A stretch of 64,000 nucleotides of DNA from positions 1,860,001 to 1,924,000 of the forward strand of contig NZ_CP154799.1 in NCBI RefSeq assembly GCF_050920705.1, in the 5' to 3' direction. The notes beneath the pieces are model-generated. The model was given only the letters and a program-made list of their open reading frames with translations. It did not search any database and was not told the origin of the DNA. The stretch comes from Regnicoccus_A sp014224355 (lineage in GTDB: Bacteria > Cyanobacteriota > Cyanobacteriia > PCC-6307 > Cyanobiaceae). Numbering within the stretch: the stretch's first letter is position 1; each line of letters begins with the position of its first letter. Below are positions 19,500-28,374 of the stretch, one piece after another. Position numbers and translations under genes: made by a program.

Positions 19500-20558
19500 A
19501 TGGTCGAATCGCTTCCCCTGCTGCTGCGCGCCGCCCGAGGTGAGCAGGTGGAGCGTCCACCGGTCTGGATGATGCGCCAGGCCGGGCGTTACATGAAGGT
19601 CTACCGCGACCTGCGCGATCGTCACCCGGGCTTCCGGGAGCGATCGGAGCAGCCCGATCTCTCTTACGAGATCTCCATGCAACCCTTCCGGGCCTTTCAG
19701 CCCGATGGGGTGATCCTTTTCTCCGACATCCTCACGCCCCTGCCGGGGATGGGGATCGACTTCGACATCATCGAGAGCAAGGGACCGATCATCGATCCGC
19801 CGATCCGCAGCCTGGAGCAGGTGGAGGCACTGAGACCCCTGGATGCCGCGGCTTCACTTCCGTTTGTGGGTGAGGTGCTGGGCCGGCTGCGCCAGAGTGT
19901 GGGCAATGAAGCCGCGGTACTGGGCTTCGTGGGTGCCCCCTGGACCCTGGCCGCCTACGCGGTGGAAGGCAAGAGCAGCAAGAACTACGCCGTGATCAAG
20001 GCGATGGCCTTCCAGGAGCCGGCGCTGCTGCATCGCCTGCTGGGCCTCCTGGCTGATTCGATCGCCGCCTATGTGAGCTATCAGATCGAAAGCGGTGCCC
20101 AGGTGGTGCAGCTGTTCGACTCCTGGGCCGGTCAGCTCAGCCCGATCGACTACGACGTGTTCGCAGCTCCCTATCAGAAACGGGTGGTGGATCAGGTCAA
20201 GGCGAAGCACCCCGACACCCCTTTGATTCTCTACATCTCCGGCAGCGCGGGTGTGCTCGAGCGGATGGCCACCACCGGCGTCGATTTCATCTCCCTGGAT
20301 TGGACCGTGGACATGGCCGATGGCTGTGCCCGCCTGCCCGAACACCTCGGGGTGCAGGGCAATGTGGATCCTGGTCTGCTCTTTGGGACCCCGGAAGCGA
20401 TCCGGGAGCGCATCGTCGACACCGTGCGCAAGGCCCGTGGCCGCCGACACATCCTCAACCTGGGCCATGGCATCCTGCCGGGCACCCCCGAGGACAACGC
20501 ACGGGTCTTCTTCGAGGCGGGCAAGTCGGTGAATGAGTTGCTGGGGGCAGCCGTTTGA
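19500..20558 (+). CDS. hemE: Uroporphyrinogen decarboxylase
   Basis: HemE decarboxylates uroporphyrinogen III to coproporphyrinogen III in heme and chlorophyll synthesis. The 352-residue protein begins with ERPPVWMMRQAGRYMKVYRDLR, the substrate-binding signature, and has ILFSDILTPLPGMGIDF and GFVGAPWTLAAYAVEG, with the C-terminal HILNLGHGILPGTPEDN. The stop overlaps the start of the following epimerase-like gene, so the two are probably co-translated. Confidence 0.97.
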   Translation: MVESLPLLLRAARGEQVERPPVWMMRQAGRYMKVYRDLRDRHPGFRERSEQPDLSYEISMQPFRAFQPDGVILFSDILTPLPGMGIDFDIIESKGPIIDPPIRSLEQVEALRPLDAAASLPFVGEVLGRLRQSVGNEAAVLGFVGAPWTLAAYAVEGKSSKNYAVIKAMAFQEPALLHRLLGLLADSIAAYVSYQIESGAQVVQLFDSWAGQLSPIDYDVFAAPYQKRVVDQVKAKHPDTPLILYISGSAGVLERMATTGVDFISLDWTVDMADGCARLPEHLGVQGNVDPGLLFGTPEAIRERIVDTVRKARGRRHILNLGHGILPGTPEDNARVFFEAGKSVNELLGAAV

Positions 20559-21565
20559 GCGGCGCCAACGGGCACGCCCGTGTCTTGATCACCGGCGCCA
20601 GCGGCTGCGTCGGTCAGGCCATCGCCGAACAGCTCTATGTCAGTTCCGATGTCGAGCTGCTTCTCTGGCTGCGGGATCCTGCCAAGCTCACCGCCGTACC
20701 CCGGCAGGATCCGCGCATCACCCTGCTGGTGGGTGATCTGCGTGATCAGGAGCCCCATGCCGCCGCGATCGCCTCGGCCACCAGGGTGATCCACACCGCC
20801 ACCGCCTGGGGCGATCCCGAGCGGGCTCATCAGGTGAACGTGGTGGCCGTCAAGGAGCTGCTGGGCCGCCTGGATCCCGCCCGGCTGGAGCAGATCATCT
20901 ATTTCTCCACCGCCAGCATCCTCGATCGTCAGTTGCGATTGCTTCCCGAAGCGGCGGCTTATGGCACCGAGTACATCCAGACCAAGGCCCTCTGCCTGGA
21001 GCAGCTGGAGCGCCATCCCCTGGCCGAGCGGATCGTGGCGGTCTTCCCCACGCTGGTGTTCGGCGGTTCGGTGGGCCCAGGCGATCCCCACCCCACCAGC
21101 TACCTCACAGCCGGCCTCAAGGAAGCGGTGCGCTGGCTGTGGCTGGCGAAGTGGCTTCGGGCTGAGGCCAGCTTCCATTTCATCCATGCGGCCGACATCG
21201 CCCTGGTCTGCGCCCACCTGGCCCTCAACCCTCACCAGTCCAATCCCGAGCCGGGTCAGGGGCCGGTGCGCCGGCTTGTTCTGGGCCAGCCGGCCGTCAC
21301 GGTCGATGACACCGTGACCAGGCTCTGCCGCTGGCGCCGCAGCTGGAGGCCACCGCTGGGGCTGTCGCTGAACGGCTGGTGGATCGAAGCTCTGATCCGG
21401 GTGCTGCCGATCGAGGTGAATGCCTGGGATCGCTTCAGCATCCGTCAGCGTCACTTCATCCACGACCCGGTGAGCCCGCCGGAGCGCTTTGCGATGGTGA
21501 GCCATGCCCCCACCCTCGAGGCGGTGTTCGAGCAGGCAGGGCTGCCCCACCGCGGACGTATCTGA
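20555..21565 (+). CDS. NAD(P)-dependent epimerase/dehydratase-like protein
   Basis: A 336-residue extended short-chain dehydrogenase/reductase. The Rossmann nucleotide loop is VLITGASGCVGQAIAEQL at the N terminus. The usual YxxxK appears as YIQTK (within AAAYGTEYIQTKALCLEQ) after the IIYFSTASI strand. The start is a TTG at 20555 overlapping the hemE stop (TTGA); no ATG is present near it. The context with hemE is compatible with a pigment or lipid-related step but does not prove it. Substrate unknown. Confidence 0.75.
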   Translation: MSGANGHARVLITGASGCVGQAIAEQLYVSSDVELLLWLRDPAKLTAVPRQDPRITLLVGDLRDQEPHAAAIASATRVIHTATAWGDPERAHQVNVVAVKELLGRLDPARLEQIIYFSTASILDRQLRLLPEAAAYGTEYIQTKALCLEQLERHPLAERIVAVFPTLVFGGSVGPGDPHPTSYLTAGLKEAVRWLWLAKWLRAEASFHFIHAADIALVCAHLALNPHQSNPEPGQGPVRRLVLGQPAVTVDDTVTRLCRWRRSWRPPLGLSLNGWWIEALIRVLPIEVNAWDRFSIRQRHFIHDPVSPPERFAMVSHAPTLEAVFEQAGLPHRGRI

Positions 21566-21573
21566 AGACGACA

Positions 21574-21579
21574 TACAAT
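21574..21579 (+). promoter_or_regulatory. petE: Putative -10 element of petE promoter
   Basis: TACAAT lies 23 bases upstream of the petE ATG, just after the preceding stop at 21565. No clear -35 at 17-base spacing is seen. Call by eye only. Confidence 0.35.
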
Positions 21580-21602
21580 GCCGCCAGTGTTTGGAATTCC
21601 TG

Positions 21603-21995
21603 ATGGTTCAAGCTTTCTTGGCAGCCCAGGCCCGGTTCGTGAAGGCCCTGGCGGGTTCCGCTCTTCTGGGGGCTCTGTTGCTCCTGGTGAGTTTCGCTTC
21701 CGTGCAGCCCGCCCAGGCGGCCACCGTGGAGGTGAAGCTCGGCACCGATGCCGGCATGCTGGCCTTCGAGCCCAGCGTGATCACCATCAGCAAGGGCGAC
21801 ACGGTTCGTTTCGTGAACAACAAGCTGGCCCCCCACAACGCCGTCTTTGACGGCCACGAGGAGCTCAGCCACAGCACCCTTGCTTTTGCCCCCGGGGAAT
21901 CCTGGGAGGAAACCTTCTCCGAAGCCGGCAGCTACGACTACTGGTGTGAGCCCCACCGCGGTGCCGGCATGGTCGGCAAGGTGATCGTCGAGTGA
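21603..21995 (+). CDS. petE: Plastocyanin precursor
   Basis: Plastocyanin carries electrons in the thylakoid lumen from cytochrome b6f to photosystem I. The 130-residue precursor has a twin-core signal peptide ending QPAQAA (about residue 39), then a 90-residue mature domain with VEVKLGTDAGMLAFEPS, the copper ligand His in KLAPHNAVFD, and the C-terminal ligand set YDYWCEPHRGAGM (Cys, His, Met). Length is normal. It is followed by its own hairpin terminator (22035-22075) and then by petJ, so the two alternative carriers are arranged in tandem. Copper-dependent choice between them is known in other cyanobacteria; no copper operator is visible here. Confidence 0.96.
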   Translation: MVQAFLAAQARFVKALAGSALLGALLLLVSFASVQPAQAATVEVKLGTDAGMLAFEPSVITISKGDTVRFVNNKLAPHNAVFDGHEELSHSTLAFAPGESWEETFSEAGSYDYWCEPHRGAGMVGKVIVE

Positions 21996-22034
21996 TCCCC
22001 ATCGGGGCTCGGTAACGAGATTGTTTCGATCCTT

Positions 22035-22075
22035 TCCCGTCGCCGGCGTTCAGCTGGCGGCGGGACTCTATTTTT
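22035..22075 (+). terminator. Rho-independent terminator after petE
   Basis: TCCCGTCGCC (22035-22044) pairs with GGCGGCGGGA (22056-22065) with one G-T wobble, loop of 11 bases, followed by CTCTATTTTT (T-rich to 22075). It lies 40 bases after the petE stop and before petJ. Confidence 0.8.
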
Positions 22076-22108
22076 GTCGGGTTGCCCGCTCCCTTGCTCG
22101 CTCCCGTG

Positions 22109-22450
22109 ATGCGTCGCCTGCTTTCGTTCTTCGCCGTCTGCCTGGCGCTACTGCTGGGTGCCTCCCCCAGCTTCGCCGCAGACGCTGCCCACGGCGGGCA
22201 GATTTTCTCCGCCAACTGTGCGGCCTGCCACATGGGTGGCGGCAATGTGGTGAACGCCGAGCGCACCCTCAAGGCCGACGCTCTGGAGGCCTACCTGGCC
22301 AACTACAGCACCGACCATGAGGGCGCCATCGCTTACCAGATCGCCAACGGCAAGAACGCCATGCCCGCCTTTGCCGGCAAGCTCACCGACGGTGACATCG
22401 CCGATGTTGCCGCTTACATCGAAGAGATGGCCTCCAAGGGCTGGGCCTGA
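22109..22450 (+). CDS. petJ: Cytochrome c6 precursor
   Basis: Soluble c-type cytochrome, the alternative carrier to plastocyanin between cytochrome b6f and photosystem I. The 113-residue precursor has a signal peptide (RRLLSFFAVCLALLLGASPSFA, cleavage about residue 23), the heme attachment motif CAACH in FSANCAACHMGGGN, and the C-terminal Met ligand region NAMPAFAGKLTDGDIADVAAYI. ATG 22109 (MRRLLS) is taken rather than an in-frame ATG 27 bases upstream, because it begins directly at the basic n-region. It is flanked by terminators on both sides, so it is transcribed separately from petE. Confidence 0.96.
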   Translation: MRRLLSFFAVCLALLLGASPSFAADAAHGGQIFSANCAACHMGGGNVVNAERTLKADALEAYLANYSTDHEGAIAYQIANGKNAMPAFAGKLTDGDIADVAAYIEEMASKGWA

Positions 22451-22512
22451 TCCAGATTCGCCGGTACCCGCTCCTCTGGTCTGCGGTCATCGGCTTGCAT
22501 GCCTTCCCTTCT

Positions 22513-22540
22513 CCACCCCTGCCTCAGGGGTGGTTTTTTT
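22513..22540 (+). terminator. Rho-independent terminator after petJ
   Basis: Perfect 9-base stem CCACCCCTG (22513-22521) and CAGGGGTGG (22525-22533) with a 3-base loop, followed by seven T (22534-22540). One of the clearest terminators in the window. Confidence 0.93.
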
Positions 22541-22612
22541 GTCTTTGTGTCCTGAAGCTGTTCAGTGCCGGGCTGCGGCGCGATGGTGGGCAGGCCCGAC
22601 GAAGCGGCTGAG

Positions 22613-22924
22613 ATGTCTCTGGAGCAACTGCGACGCCTGGTGGCCGATGCCGAGCAGCAGCCGAGCCTGAGGGCCCTGCTCCGGCAGGCTGGCCCAGCGG
22701 CGAGACCAGCCAGGGGCCAGAGGCCTTGGGGGCATCTGATTGAGCGCGCCAGAACCCTGGGCTATGCCATCAACTGGGCGGATCTGGAGCAGGCCTGTTC
22801 CGCTGAGGAGGCCGCTCGGTTCCTGAGCCAGGCCAGGATCGAGCCTGTGGCCGATCTGATGGCTTCCGTGCCTGGCCGGAGGGCTCAGCTGAGCTCTCGG
22901 CGCCTGGCGAGCACGTCGAGGTAG
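22613..22924 (+). CDS. Small Nif11-domain protein
   Basis: A 103-residue protein that opens MSLEQLRRLVADAEQQPSLRALLRQAG and continues with an HLIERARTLGYAINWADLEQA stretch, matching the Nif11 leader-like domain (start MSLEQL, a DPxL-type helix, then an A...AGF-type helix). Nif11 domains serve as leaders of prochlorosin-type lanthipeptide precursors but also occur alone. Here there is no double-glycine cleavage site and no cysteine in the C-terminal tail, so it is probably not a peptide precursor. ATG 22613 is the family start. The end overlaps the antisense gene 22885-23091 by 40 bases, so the true C terminus may be uncertain. Confidence 0.65.
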   Translation: MSLEQLRRLVADAEQQPSLRALLRQAGPAARPARGQRPWGHLIERARTLGYAINWADLEQACSAEEAARFLSQARIEPVADLMASVPGRRAQLSSRRLASTSR

Positions 22925-23091
22925 AGGTCTTCGGGCACATCGCGGATGTCGTACTCGCTGGGCAGCACGCCATGGGCATGACGATGCACAGCGAGCCAGC
23001 AGTTCCGCTCCGGATCCTTGCTGGTGCCCTCGAAGTCGAGGGATTCCAGGGCCAGACGCTGGACCAGGGCCTCTCTCGCCTCGCTGCTCAT
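22885..23091 (-). CDS. Hypothetical small protein (68 residues)
   Basis: A 68-residue acidic protein, MSSEAREALVQRLALES..., with a mid-region LDFEGTSKDPERNCWLAVHRHAHGVLPSEYDIRDVPEDLYLDVLARRREL. Codon use and the regular charged pattern look coding. I do not recognise a family. The ATG at 23091 is chosen over an upstream open extension that starts inside the neighbouring gene. It converges with the Nif11-domain gene with a 40-base tail overlap. Confidence 0.55.
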   Translation of the reverse strand: MSSEAREALVQRLALESLDFEGTSKDPERNCWLAVHRHAHGVLPSEYDIRDVPEDLYLDVLARRRELS

Positions 23092-23176
23092 GGCTGTTCC
23101 AGGTCCGTGGCCTGACGACATCATGGCAACAAGGCCCTGCTGACGGTGGTGGGGTGCCTGGAGCTCCGAGCGATGC

Positions 23177-23650
23177 TCAGCGGCAGCCGAACACAGAGAT
23201 CGTGTAGCTGAAACCGGTGGCATTGGCGTTGTACCCCGAGCCCACCTTCACGTTCACCTGGCTCACCAGCTTGCCGGCCGGTGGGTGGAAGGGACCGAAC
23301 TGGCGAAACTGACCGGGCTGGGCATCGAGGGTTTCATTCACCACCTGCAGGTTGGTGCCATCGCTGAATTTCAGATAAGCCTGGATCGGGAATGGACCTG
23401 CCTTGGTGGAGGTGGATTTGAAGTTCACCTTGTAGCTGGAGTAGGCCCGACTCACGGTGAAATCGGTGTTGAAGTTGGTGCGCCCGAAGGGAAACACGAG
23501 CGGGCCGTTCAGTTGGATCGACTTGCTGACGCTGGTGCCTCCTCCCACGGCCGTCAGGTAAGTGCAGCTGGCTGCCGCAGCGCCGGGGGCCAGGCCCATG
23601 GCCAGGGCGGAGAGTGAGGCGAACGTGGCTAGGGAAAGGGTCCTGGGCAT
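23177..23650 (-). CDS. Secreted beta-rich protein, unknown function
   Basis: A 157-residue protein with a signal peptide (PRTLSLATFASLSALAMGLAPGAAAA, cleavage about residue 27). The mature domain of about 130 residues is rich in Thr, Asn, Ser and Phe (NFNTDFTVSRAYSSYKVNF, YLKFSDGTNLQVVNETLD) with a cysteine near each end (SCTYL and VFGCR), suggesting a disulfide-closed beta sandwich in the periplasm or outside. No family is recognised. The gene is alone, 145 bases upstream of clpB and divergent from it. Confidence 0.6.
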   Translation of the reverse strand: MPRTLSLATFASLSALAMGLAPGAAAASCTYLTAVGGGTSVSKSIQLNGPLVFPFGRTNFNTDFTVSRAYSSYKVNFKSTSTKAGPFPIQAYLKFSDGTNLQVVNETLDAQPGQFRQFGPFHPPAGKLVSQVNVKVGSGYNANATGFSYTISVFGCR

Positions 23651-23795
23651 GGGGCCTGGGGGGTGGGCTTGAAGTTAAGGACAGGCCTGGCCCGTCGTTC
23701 GGTTGATTCGCCAATTGTTTCGGCCTGCCCATCCTGCGTCGAACCCCCAGCTGTTCATAGCGTTCTCTCAGCGAATGATTGAGAGGAGTTCATCC

Positions 23796-26423
23796 ATGCA
23801 CCCCACCGCCGAAGCGTTCACCGAGAAGGCCTGGGCCGCCGTCGTGGCCTCGCAGCAGCTGGCCCAGCAGCGCCGGCAGCAACAGTTGGAGAGCGAGCAT
23901 CTGTTCGCCAGCCTGCTCAGCCAGCAGGGGCTGGCCACCCGCATCCTCGAGAAGGCCGGAGTCGACGTTGGGGCCCTGAGTCTGGCGGTGGAGGCTTTCC
24001 TCTCCCGTCAGCCCAGCCTGAGTGCAGCGCCCGAGAACGTCTTTCTGGGCAAAGGCCTCAATGAGGTGCTCGATCAGGCCGAGCAGCTGAAGGCGACCTA
24101 CGGCGACAGCTTCATCTCGATCGAGCACCTGCTGCTGGCCCTGGCGATCGACGACCGCTGCGGCAAGCAGCTGCTGTCGGCGGCCGGCACCAGCGCTGAC
24201 AAACTGAAGGATGCCGTCCAGGCCGTGCGCGGCAACCAGAGCGTGACCGATCAGAACCCCGAAGGCACCTACGAATCCCTGGAGAAGTACGGCCGCGATC
24301 TCACCCAGGCGGCCCGTGACGGCAAGCTGGATCCGGTGATCGGCCGCGACGAGGAGATCCGCCGCACGATCCAGATCCTCAGCCGCCGCACCAAGAACAA
24401 CCCCGTGCTGATCGGGGAGCCGGGCGTCGGCAAGACCGCGATCGTGGAGGGCCTGGCCCAGCGGATCGTCAACGGTGATGTGCCTCAGGCCCTGCAGAAC
24501 CGTCAGCTGATTGCCCTCGACATGGGCGCGTTGATCGCGGGGGCCAAGTACCGCGGCGAGTTCGAAGAGCGTCTCAAGGCCGTGCTCAAGGAGGTGACCT
24601 CCAGCGAGGGTCAGATCGTGCTGTTCATCGATGAGATCCACACCGTGGTGGGTGCCGGTGCTGCCGGCGGCTCGATGGATGCCAGCAACCTGCTCAAGCC
24701 GATGCTGGCCCGCGGCGAACTGCGCTGCATCGGTGCCACCACCCTTGATGAGCACCGCCAGCACATCGAGAAGGATCCCGCCCTGGAGCGCCGCTTCCAG
24801 CAGGTGTTCGTCGACCAGCCCACGGTGGAAGACACGATCTCGATCCTGCGGGGCCTCAAGGAGCGCTACGAGGTGCACCACGGCGTGCGCATCGCCGATA
24901 ACGCTCTGGTGGCGGCCGCGGTGCTCTCCAGCCGCTACATCGCCGATCGCTTCCTGCCTGACAAGGCGATCGACCTGATGGATGAATCAGCAGCGCGCCT
25001 GAAGATGGTGATCACCTCCAAGCCGGAGGCGATCGATGAACTCGACCGCCGCATCCTGCAGCTGGAGATGGAGAAACTCTCCCTGGGCCGTGAATCCGAT
25101 CCGGCCAGCAAGGACCGCCTGGAGAGGCTGGAGAAGGAACTGGCCGATCTGAGTGAGCAGCAGAGCACCCTCAATGCTCAGTGGCAGCAGGAGAAGGGGG
25201 CGATCGATCAGCTCAGCGCCATCAAGGAGGAGATTGAGCAGGTTCAGCTCCAGGTGGAGCAGGCCAAGCGTCAGTACGACCTCAACAAGGCCGCCGAGCT
25301 GGAATACGGCACCCTGGCGGACCTCCACAAGAAACTGACGGCCAAGGAGGCCGAGCTCAACGCCGGCGATGGCGAGAAAACCTTGCTGCGTGAGGAGGTG
25401 AGTGAAGACGACATCGCCGAGGTGATCGCCAAGTGGACCGGCATCCCCGTCTCGCGACTGGTGCAGAGCGAGATGGAAAAACTCCTTCATCTGGAGGATG
25501 AGCTGCACACCCGGGTGATCGGCCAGAGCCAGGCTGTGACCGCGGTGGCCGATGCCATCCAGCGCTCCCGTGCCGGGCTCTCGGATCCCAACCGCCCGAT
25601 CGCCAGCTTTCTGTTCCTGGGTCCCACCGGCGTGGGCAAGACGGAGCTCTCCAAGGCCCTGGCCGCCCAGCTGTTCGACAGCGACGACGCCATGGTGCGC
25701 ATCGACATGAGCGAGTACATGGAGAAGCACGCCGTGAGCCGTCTGATCGGAGCGCCTCCGGGCTATGTGGGCTACGAAGAGGGCGGTCAGCTGACCGAAG
25801 CTGTGCGGCGGCGCCCCTACGCCGTGATCCTGTTCGATGAGGTGGAGAAGGCCCACCCGGATGTGTTCAACGTGATGCTGCAGATCCTCGATGACGGCCG
25901 CGTCACCGATGGCCAGGGCCGCACGGTGGATTTCACCAACACGGTGCTGATCCTCACCAGCAACATCGGCAGCAGCTCGATCCTCGATCTGGCCGGTGAT
26001 CCCGCCCGCCACGGCGAGATGGAGAAACGGGTGAACGAGGCCCTGCGGGCCCACTTCCGCCCCGAGTTCCTCAACCGCCTCGATGAAACGATCATCTTCC
26101 ACAGCCTGCGAGCCGAGGAACTGCGTCAGATCGTGGAGCTGCAGGTGCAGCGGCTGCGCCAGCGCCTGGAGGATCGCAAGCTCGGCCTCGAGCTCGAGGG
26201 CGGCGCCCTCGACTGGCTGGCGGGGGTCGGCTACGACCCCGTGTATGGCGCCAGGCCCCTGAAGCGGGCGATCCAGCGTCAGCTCGAAACCCCGATCGCC
26301 AAGGCGATCTTGGCGGGTCAGTTCCCCGAAGGCAGCACCATCGCTGTGGATGTGGATCCAGCGGCCGAGCAGGGTCGGTTGCGCCTGCAGCTCGCCAGGA
26401 GCCGGGAACTGGCCATGGTCTGA
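23796..26423 (+). CDS. clpB: ATP-dependent chaperone ClpB
   Basis: ClpB is a hexameric AAA+ disaggregase that works with DnaK to rescue aggregated proteins. About 875 residues in the standard order: N domain (FTEKAWAAVVASQQLAQQ), first AAA domain with Walker A GEPGVGKTAIVEGLAQRIV and VLFIDEIHTVVGAG, a middle coiled-coil domain (residues about 400-520), and the second AAA domain with LGPTGVGKTELSKALA and a C-terminal YGARPLKRAIQRQLE. ATG 23796 is preceded by a good ribosome binding site (GAGGAG about 8 bases upstream). Its product ends NVSRELAMV-like at RELAMV. It is followed, after 83 bases, by the rfb operon. Confidence 0.97.
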   Translation: MHPTAEAFTEKAWAAVVASQQLAQQRRQQQLESEHLFASLLSQQGLATRILEKAGVDVGALSLAVEAFLSRQPSLSAAPENVFLGKGLNEVLDQAEQLKATYGDSFISIEHLLLALAIDDRCGKQLLSAAGTSADKLKDAVQAVRGNQSVTDQNPEGTYESLEKYGRDLTQAARDGKLDPVIGRDEEIRRTIQILSRRTKNNPVLIGEPGVGKTAIVEGLAQRIVNGDVPQALQNRQLIALDMGALIAGAKYRGEFEERLKAVLKEVTSSEGQIVLFIDEIHTVVGAGAAGGSMDASNLLKPMLARGELRCIGATTLDEHRQHIEKDPALERRFQQVFVDQPTVEDTISILRGLKERYEVHHGVRIADNALVAAAVLSSRYIADRFLPDKAIDLMDESAARLKMVITSKPEAIDELDRRILQLEMEKLSLGRESDPASKDRLERLEKELADLSEQQSTLNAQWQQEKGAIDQLSAIKEEIEQVQLQVEQAKRQYDLNKAAELEYGTLADLHKKLTAKEAELNAGDGEKTLLREEVSEDDIAEVIAKWTGIPVSRLVQSEMEKLLHLEDELHTRVIGQSQAVTAVADAIQRSRAGLSDPNRPIASFLFLGPTGVGKTELSKALAAQLFDSDDAMVRIDMSEYMEKHAVSRLIGAPPGYVGYEEGGQLTEAVRRRPYAVILFDEVEKAHPDVFNVMLQILDDGRVTDGQGRTVDFTNTVLILTSNIGSSSILDLAGDPARHGEMEKRVNEALRAHFRPEFLNRLDETIIFHSLRAEELRQIVELQVQRLRQRLEDRKLGLELEGGALDWLAGVGYDPVYGARPLKRAIQRQLETPIAKAILAGQFPEGSTIAVDVDPAAEQGRLRLQLARSRELAMV

Positions 26424-26506
26424 TCCCTACCCTTTCGATCCAGACCCGATCGGGACTTCTGCGTGGGCACGATCGGTCACAATCCCCGTGTCCCGCTGCC
26501 GCTGCC

Positions 26507-27415
26507 ATGTCACCAATGTCTGACGGCCCACCCGATCGGCGCGGGATCATCCTGGCGGGGGGCTCAGGGACTCGCCTGCACCCGATCACCCAGGCGGTGA
26601 GCAAGCAGTTGCTGCCCGTCTACGACAAACCGATGATCTACTACCCGCTCAGCACCCTGATGCTGGCGGGACTGCGCGAGATCCTGGTGATCTCCACCCC
26701 CCGCGACCTGCCCCAGTTCAGGGATCTCCTCGGCGACGGGTCCGCCTGGGGGATCTCCCTCTCCTACGCCGAGCAACCCAGCCCCGATGGCCTGGCCCAG
26801 GCTTTCCTGATCGGTTCCGAGTTCCTCGCCGGCCGACCAGCAGCGCTGGTCCTCGGCGACAACCTCTTCTATGGGGATGATCTCTCGCGCAACCTGCAGG
26901 CCGCCAACGTCCGCTCCAGTGGCGCCTCGGTGTTCGCCTATCGCGTGGCTGATCCCCAGCGCTACGGCGTGGTGGGCTTCGATGAGCAGCGCCGGGTGGT
27001 GTCGATCGAGGAGAAGCCCGAGCGGCCCGCCTCCAACTACGCCCTGACGGGGCTTTACTTCTATGACGCCGATGTGGTGGAGCTGGCCCGCCAGGTGCGG
27101 CCGTCCTCCCGCGGCGAACTGGAGATCACAACCCTGAATCAGCTCTACCTCGATCGCGGCGACCTGCGCGTTGAGCTGCTCGGTCGCGGCATGGCCTGGC
27201 TCGACACCGGCACCTGCGACTCCCTCCATGAAGCCGGCAGCTACATCCGCACCCTCGAGCACCGCCAGGGGCTCAAGATCGGTTGCCCTGAGGAGGTGGC
27301 CTGGCGCCTGGGCTGGATCACAGACGCGGAGCTGGAGACCCTGGCGGTCCCCCTGCGCAAGTCAGGCTATGGCTCTTACCTGGAAAATCTCCTCCTGGAG
27401 GGTTCCACCCCATGA
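26507..27415 (+). CDS. rfbA: Glucose-1-phosphate thymidylyltransferase
   Basis: RfbA couples dTTP to glucose-1-phosphate to give dTDP-glucose, the first step of dTDP-rhamnose synthesis. The 302-residue protein has RGIILAGGSGTRLHPIT and KQLLPVYDKPMIYYPLS, the VLGDNLFYGDDLS loop with the metal Asp, and SIEEKPERPASNYALTG. A second ATG at 26516 may be the real start. It is the first gene of the order rfbA-rfbD-rfbB-rfbC, and its stop overlaps the rfbD start by 4 bases. Confidence 0.96.
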   Translation: MSPMSDGPPDRRGIILAGGSGTRLHPITQAVSKQLLPVYDKPMIYYPLSTLMLAGLREILVISTPRDLPQFRDLLGDGSAWGISLSYAEQPSPDGLAQAFLIGSEFLAGRPAALVLGDNLFYGDDLSRNLQAANVRSSGASVFAYRVADPQRYGVVGFDEQRRVVSIEEKPERPASNYALTGLYFYDADVVELARQVRPSSRGELEITTLNQLYLDRGDLRVELLGRGMAWLDTGTCDSLHEAGSYIRTLEHRQGLKIGCPEEVAWRLGWITDAELETLAVPLRKSGYGSYLENLLLEGSTP

Positions 27416-28374
27416 CCACGGCCAACGGGCCTGCACCCGTGCTCGTGATCGGACACCAGGGCCAGGTGGCCTGCGCCCTGCGGCGGCTGGCGCCCAGCCG
27501 GCTCCCTGGGCGTCCGCTGATCGCCGTCGGTCGTCCGACCCTCGATCTCTCGACCCCGGTCGAGGACCTGGCCCAGCAGCTCGATGCCCTTGTCGGCGAG
27601 CACAGCCCGGCCCTGGTGATCAACGCTGCCGCCTACACCCAGGTGGATCGGGCCGAGAGCGAAGCGGCGCTGGCCCATGCGGTCAACGCCAGAGCCGTCG
27701 GTGTCCTGGCCCGGGTCTGCGCCACCCATGCCATTCCCCTGATCCATCTCTCCACCGACTACGTCTTCGATGGCAGCGGTGAGGTCCCCTGGCGGGAGGA
27801 TGATCCCACCGGCCCGCTGGGCGTCTATGGCGCCAGCAAGCTCGCCGGCGAACAGGCCCTGCGTGAGGCTGGCGGCCGCCATCTGCTGCTGCGGGTGAGC
27901 TGGGTCTTCGGCCAGGAGGGCGCCAACTTCGTGCGCACCATGCTGCGGCTGGGGCGCGAGCGCTCTGCCCTTTCCATCGTTGCTGATCAGATCGGTGGTC
28001 CCACCAGCGCTGAGGCGATAGCAACCACCCTGCTGGACCTTCTCGAGCTGGCGATCACCGACCGTTCACCCCTGAACGCCGCAGCTTCTTTCCCCTGGGG
28101 CACCTACCACCTGGCGGGGGTTCCAGCCGTGAGCTGGTACGGATTTGCCACCGAGATCTTCGCGCAGGCCGTGAGAGTCGGTTTGCTGGAGCGAGCCCCG
28201 GAACTCACCCCGATTTCCACCAGCGCCTATCCAACCCCGGCCGAACGCCCCGCCAATTCCCGACTGGACGGCTCCGCCTTTCTCCGGGACTTCGGATGCC
28301 CCATGCCCGACTGGCGCCGTGACCTCCATTCCTGTCTCCAGGCCTGGGCCAGTTCCACCACCACCACAGCCTGA
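27412..28374 (+). CDS. rfbD: dTDP-4-dehydrorhamnose reductase
   Basis: RfbD reduces dTDP-4-keto-rhamnose to dTDP-rhamnose, the last pathway step. The 320-residue protein has the NAD(P) loop VLVIGHQGQVACALRR, the DLS tether, INAAAYTQVDRAES, the THAIPLIHLSTDYVFDGSG motif, and the YGASKLAGEQAL catalytic Tyr-x-x-x-Lys. The C-terminal half has PTSAEAIATTLLDL and the RPANSRLD segment characteristic of RmlD. Start overlaps rfbA stop (ATGA-type), end overlaps rfbB start by one base, so the four genes are clearly co-translated. Confidence 0.95.
   Translation: MTTANGPAPVLVIGHQGQVACALRRLAPSRLPGRPLIAVGRPTLDLSTPVEDLAQQLDALVGEHSPALVINAAAYTQVDRAESEAALAHAVNARAVGVLARVCATHAIPLIHLSTDYVFDGSGEVPWREDDPTGPLGVYGASKLAGEQALREAGGRHLLLRVSWVFGQEGANFVRTMLRLGRERSALSIVADQIGGPTSAEAIATTLLDLLELAITDRSPLNAAASFPWGTYHLAGVPAVSWYGFATEIFAQAVRVGLLERAPELTPISTSAYPTPAERPANSRLDGSAFLRDFGCPMPDWRRDLHSCLQAWASSTTTTA

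Noticed and set aside
20231..21574. 447-residue minus-strand frame
   Set aside because: Antisense to hemE and the epimerase-like gene.
24987..26102. 371-residue minus-strand frame
   Set aside because: Lies wholly inside clpB on the other strand, no domain.
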